The notes beneath the pieces were generated by a model. The model saw nothing but the letters and a program-made list of their open reading frames with translations, was not told where the DNA came from and did no database searches. The translations under genes and the position numbers were made by a program. 64,000 nucleotides of DNA, from the NCBI RefSeq assembly GCF_017254915.1, contig NZ_JAFKCT010000004.1, positions 186,001 through 250,000 on the forward strand, in the 5' to 3' direction. The DNA is from Algoriphagus oliviformis. GTDB taxonomy: Bacteria; Bacteroidota; Bacteroidia; Cytophagales; Cyclobacteriaceae. Positions within the stretch are counted from its first letter, which is position 1, and every line of letters starts with the position of its first letter. Below, piece by piece: positions 61,801 through 64,000 of this stretch.

Positions 61801-64000
61801 AGCCCGACATCGATTCATACTTCTGGACTATCACCCATGAGGATGGCACGGTGGTGCGCTCGGACTATGGCGGCCCCGGAGACCAGTTTCAGACCCTGGA
61901 CCAGATCTTCAACACGCCAGGCGTCTACACCGTAGAGCTGCGGGTGGACCGATGTGGAGATCCAGACTACTTCACCGCCGAGGGGGAAATCGAAGTGGTA
62001 GCGCCGCCTGCCCTGACCTTGGCTTCAGACGCGACACTCTGTGCCGGAAACCCTGTCACCCTCACAGCAATCGATGGATATGATCCCGCGGAAGGGCTGT
62101 ACGACTTCCAGTGGACCAATGCCGCCGGCCAAGTCTTTGGAGATGAAAACTCCAACTCCATAGAAGTCACCGAGGAAAGCATCTACACGGTACAGGTGAG
62201 TTTTCGCCTGCCCGACGGACTGGGCGACGACGAGGCTCTGCTCTTTGAGACCTGTCCGGCTACGGCTGAGGTTTTTGTGGGGCCGGCTTTTGAATTTGAT
62301 CTCGACCAAACCGCCACGGAAGTCTGCTATGAGGAGACCTCTGTCACCTTTGCACCGAACACCCCAATCTCGGGAGAGTGGTACTACGAGCTCAATGGCA
62401 GCGGCGTACGTGAGCCTTTGGGAGAGTTTTTCGAGCTGGAACTTTGGATCCCTACCCTCCCAGGCCCCGGACAATACGAAATCATCTTTGTGACTCAGGA
62501 TCCCATCCTGGAAGGATGTACCGTGGAGAAAAAAGTCGATCTCTTGGTCAATGAGCTCCCGGTGCTTACTGCTGCCCAAACCAACCCCGCGACGGACTGT
62601 ACGACGGCAGACGGCTCTTTCGACATCAACCTTCAGTCTGATGCGTCTGAGGTTCGAGTGCCCGAGTTGAGCTTGACCTTTTCAAATCAATCCGCCGGAA
62701 GCACCATCCCTGTCACCAACCTTTTGCCTGGAGTCTACACCATTGAGGCAGAAAATTCAAGCGGATGCTTTTACTCCGCCTCCGTCACCGTGGAAAACCA
62801 AAACCCTCCTGCGCCCTACCAGTTTTCTGCCACAGCCACCGACGAAACCTGTTCTGCCACCGGGGTGGAGCCCGGGAAGATCACCATCTCTTTCCTCAAC
62901 GGCAACGCCCAAACAGGCACCTACACCGCCGTACGCCAAGGAGACGGGCAGACGTTCACAGGTCCATTGCCCAGCCTCGCGACCTTTGACGTCGACTTGC
63001 CTTTTGGGGAGTATCTGATCGAGGTCGCCGATGCTTCCGGCTGTGCGATTCCAGACCCTACGCTTTACTCCGTGGCACAGAAGCTTCAGGTGATTTTCTC
63101 CGTGCCTACCCAAGTCACGGCCTGCGAAAGTTTCACCTTTGCTCCTACGGGTCCTAATGCGCTGACCTATCTGGTAACGGATGGCTCTGGGGCCACTGTC
63201 AGTCCAGATGCCTCAGGTGAGTTTACGCTCACACAGTCCGGACTGTACACAGTCAGAGGGGAAGATCCAAACGGGGTCGACTGCCCTCGCGAGTTACAAA
63301 TGCAAGTATCGCTCACCCAGCCCATAGACTTTGAACTTTCGGAGCCCATAGTCGATTGCCAAACGGGCGTCCGCTACGAGGCGATCCTCAACAATGTTGC
63401 CGCCTCGGATGTGGTATTCATCTGGAAGGATGACCTGGGTGTGATCGTGGGAAGAAGGCAAACCTTCGTGCCCAGTCGGGACGGGGACTACACGCTGGAA
63501 GTACAGCCTGCCTCAGGAGGTCTTTGCCCCAGCACGCCGATCTCCTTTACGGCGGAGGTGCTTGGCGAGGCGATCTCCGTGAATTTGGATGTCATCCCTT
63601 TCTGCGTGGACCAAACCAGCACCACCATCACGGTAGAAGCAGACATGGAGCGGGTAGCCAACATCGAATGGTATCTGGTATCTGGGGGCACCCGCACGAG
63701 ACAATTCCAATGGGACGACCTCCCTATCATCGAAGTATCGGCGGAAGGCACCTATGAGGCGCTGCTACGCAGTGAATATGGCTGCGAACTGGGACGGGCC
63801 AACGCCGTGGTCGCCAAGTCGACAATCATCCCTCCAGTAGTCCCCACGGAATTGACCATCTGCGCCATCGAAGGGGTCACTACCAGCATTGCCCCGGGAG
63901 ACTACGACAACTACAGCTGGCTGCTGGATGGACAGGAAGTCTCCCAAGACGCGATCTTCACCCCGACTCTACCGGGAACGTATGAACTGCGAGTCTCCGA
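58833..64000 (+). CDS. Giant secreted modular protein, probable type IX secretion cargo (3' truncated)
   Basis: The frame is open from the ATG at 58833 to the window end, giving at least 1,722 residues. Signal peptide (RFILIFASFISLSVFGIS), a first beta-propeller-like region (~30-370), a PKD/Ig-like block, a second propeller-like region (~580-930; MKFSPDGTKLAVTISEGG), then repeated PKD/Ig-like and Cys-containing beta domains (e.g. LASDATLCAGNPVTLTAIDG). This architecture matches Bacteroidota proteins with a type B C-terminal sorting domain, expected beyond the window. Divergence from porP/sprF supports T9SS export. Probably an adhesin or gliding-related surface protein. Confidence 0.85.
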   Translation, partial: MKSSPISIRFILIFASFISLSVFGISRLGHSQGFNENEWIFGNCDSGSSSYLSFGKGNNANVQTLPNSILLGKNNSALAIDPITGQVLFQTNGELVYDYSQQVIQGVGSGLNGNFTGHQQVATGFLEYDPEGDKLFYIFYISPGGQLQYAVVDMNAQGQATGNERPLGEVTVKDQVIGPASGAVLVVKTSASPSYLISFSGGNLISNQLQSTQGSFSQTGTQAIPFTPKAIIFDEENSQLILIPENAGDDIQVVPFDTSSGSFGTPTPISGSGGSDEIGGADYSPDDSYIYFSRGNQLFRVPSADLAATPEEVPLTAGLHQVYDVKTGPDGQLYYIYEEVDGGPQLIGRVTNPDESDLSLLSVEEDPFAGTDFCGTVFPVFAPNADISPTVDFTWDPDAPCSNNPVQLTSVITPENYQPVSFNWEFSPPLTDSDGNPLPADYAQEHFLIPQDAAQGTSVSVTLTVEFADGSTQNVNKTIPLTENNLEANFSPSDTTLCMSCIDLEPLLQAQSSEGEQGGEAPGAGGDNYEYFWSNKRDRGWIGKEANEVCLPGLYWVLVREPGSQCYAYAEIRVKIWDLPDQSNNIWYFGDGAGLDFNPDPNDSTAPTPRPIAQRHPQNIPAGTTTISDQAGQVLFFTDGQSVWDLNGNLMENGDDIGGSNTSSQSVIAVGVPQQPTLFYLFTTQASAGGTNSVSFSMVDIKSENTTGVGNVVTKNNFLFSPSTEHSAAFSSGDTTWVMYHELGNNTFRAYPVSGQGIGQPVMSSVGSSHGFNSGVGAMKFSPDGTKLAVTISEGGCNKTEIFEFDQQTGKLTEYARLDLGCDGDIYGLEFSESSDRILVSYRNGGPGVEEFNIKAVDNDDPNAGACPSCFGSATTRAQREACILSTRKTVGGTSGLNLGALQIASDGQIYVAVVGDNRIGQIQVGTGCTGSSTFNQDAVEPMPGTSNLGLPSFVQNSGSSIPEPALSMPPRLCLDPELGAGALLEGGGEPDIDSYFWTITHEDGTVVRSDYGGPGDQFQTLDQIFNTPGVYTVELRVDRCGDPDYFTAEGEIEVVAPPALTLASDATLCAGNPVTLTAIDGYDPAEGLYDFQWTNAAGQVFGDENSNSIEVTEESIYTVQVSFRLPDGLGDDEALLFETCPATAEVFVGPAFEFDLDQTATEVCYEETSVTFAPNTPISGEWYYELNGSGVREPLGEFFELELWIPTLPGPGQYEIIFVTQDPILEGCTVEKKVDLLVNELPVLTAAQTNPATDCTTADGSFDINLQSDASEVRVPELSLTFSNQSAGSTIPVTNLLPGVYTIEAENSSGCFYSASVTVENQNPPAPYQFSATATDETCSATGVEPGKITISFLNGNAQTGTYTAVRQGDGQTFTGPLPSLATFDVDLPFGEYLIEVADASGCAIPDPTLYSVAQKLQVIFSVPTQVTACESFTFAPTGPNALTYLVTDGSGATVSPDASGEFTLTQSGLYTVRGEDPNGVDCPRELQMQVSLTQPIDFELSEPIVDCQTGVRYEAILNNVAASDVVFIWKDDLGVIVGRRQTFVPSRDGDYTLEVQPASGGLCPSTPISFTAEVLGEAISVNLDVIPFCVDQTSTTITVEADMERVANIEWYLVSGGTRTRQFQWDDLPIIEVSAEGTYEALLRSEYGCELGRANAVVAKSTIIPPVVPTELTICAIEGVTTSIAPGDYDNYSWLLDGQEVSQDAIFTPTLPGTYELRVS

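Overview
The window looks like a chromosomal stretch of a free-living Bacteroidota bacterium, most likely a cytophagalean of the Cyclobacteriaceae/Algoriphagus kind. Evidence from the sequence: GLPGLI-family proteins beside a carboxypeptidase-regulatory-domain TonB receptor, a PorP/SprF type IX secretion gene divergent from a giant modular surface protein, planctomycete-type cytochrome c/DUF1549/DUF1553 and DUF1501 proteins, DUF2490, many secreted lipoproteins, and -7 promoter elements of the Bacteroidota form TAnnTTTG. I see no rRNA, tRNA, CRISPR array or phage.

Layout. 1-8.9 kb: secreted carbon-oxidation and carbohydrate genes (end of a PQQ-type sugar dehydrogenase/PKD/cytochrome c/CBM protein, a clan GH-D-like glycosidase, a DUF1553 cytochrome protein with its DUF1501 partner). 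9-10.3 kb: an AT-rich two-gene insert (a lipoprotein with an octanucleotide repeat in its 5' end, and a small outer-membrane protein), closed by a deleted copy of the DUF1501 3' end. 10.3-15.2 kb: YceI, glycerophosphodiesterase, purple-acid-type phosphatase, and an AbiEi-like/Fic protein preceded by five TTTAGC boxes spaced 23-24 bp. 15.5-22.6 kb: TonB receptor, two tandem GLPGLI proteins, and a divergent histidine kinase/response regulator pair, with a near-identical triple GTTAA box upstream of both GLPGLI genes. 22.6-25.7 kb: an AT-rich row of small co-oriented orphan genes separated by imperfect palindromes, like a cassette array, ending in an XRE regulator and a frameshifted small gene. 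25.8-33.2 kb: GH18 chitinase, GNAT, DUF234-type ATPase, DUF2490, sulfatase, M20 peptidase.

33.4-42.7 kb: diheme cytochrome c, then a coherent cell-wall turnover block (amidase, GHL10 glycosidase, GNAT, AmpG-like transporter, NagZ-like GH3), a RAYT transposase flanked by its probable REP hairpins, and a serine hydrolase. 42.8-47.7 kb: DUF2200, a HigBA toxin-antitoxin pair with a clear palindromic operator, aldose epimerase, an amidohydrolase, and a second RelE/HigB-HigA pair. 48.4-64 kb: gluconokinase/6-phosphogluconate dehydrogenase fusion, ThuA, DUF808, phytanoyl-CoA dioxygenase divergent from a Gfo/Idh/MocA oxidoreductase, an intergenic array of ~338-bp tandem repeats, M48 peptidase, PorP/SprF, and the start of a more than 1,700-residue secreted protein that leaves the window.

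The most unusual material is non-coding: the cassette-like palindromes at 22.6-24.7 kb, the 24-bp-phased box array before the Fic gene, the phase-variation-like octamer tract at 10.0 kb, the GTTAA triple boxes, the RAYT/REP cluster and the 338-bp repeats.
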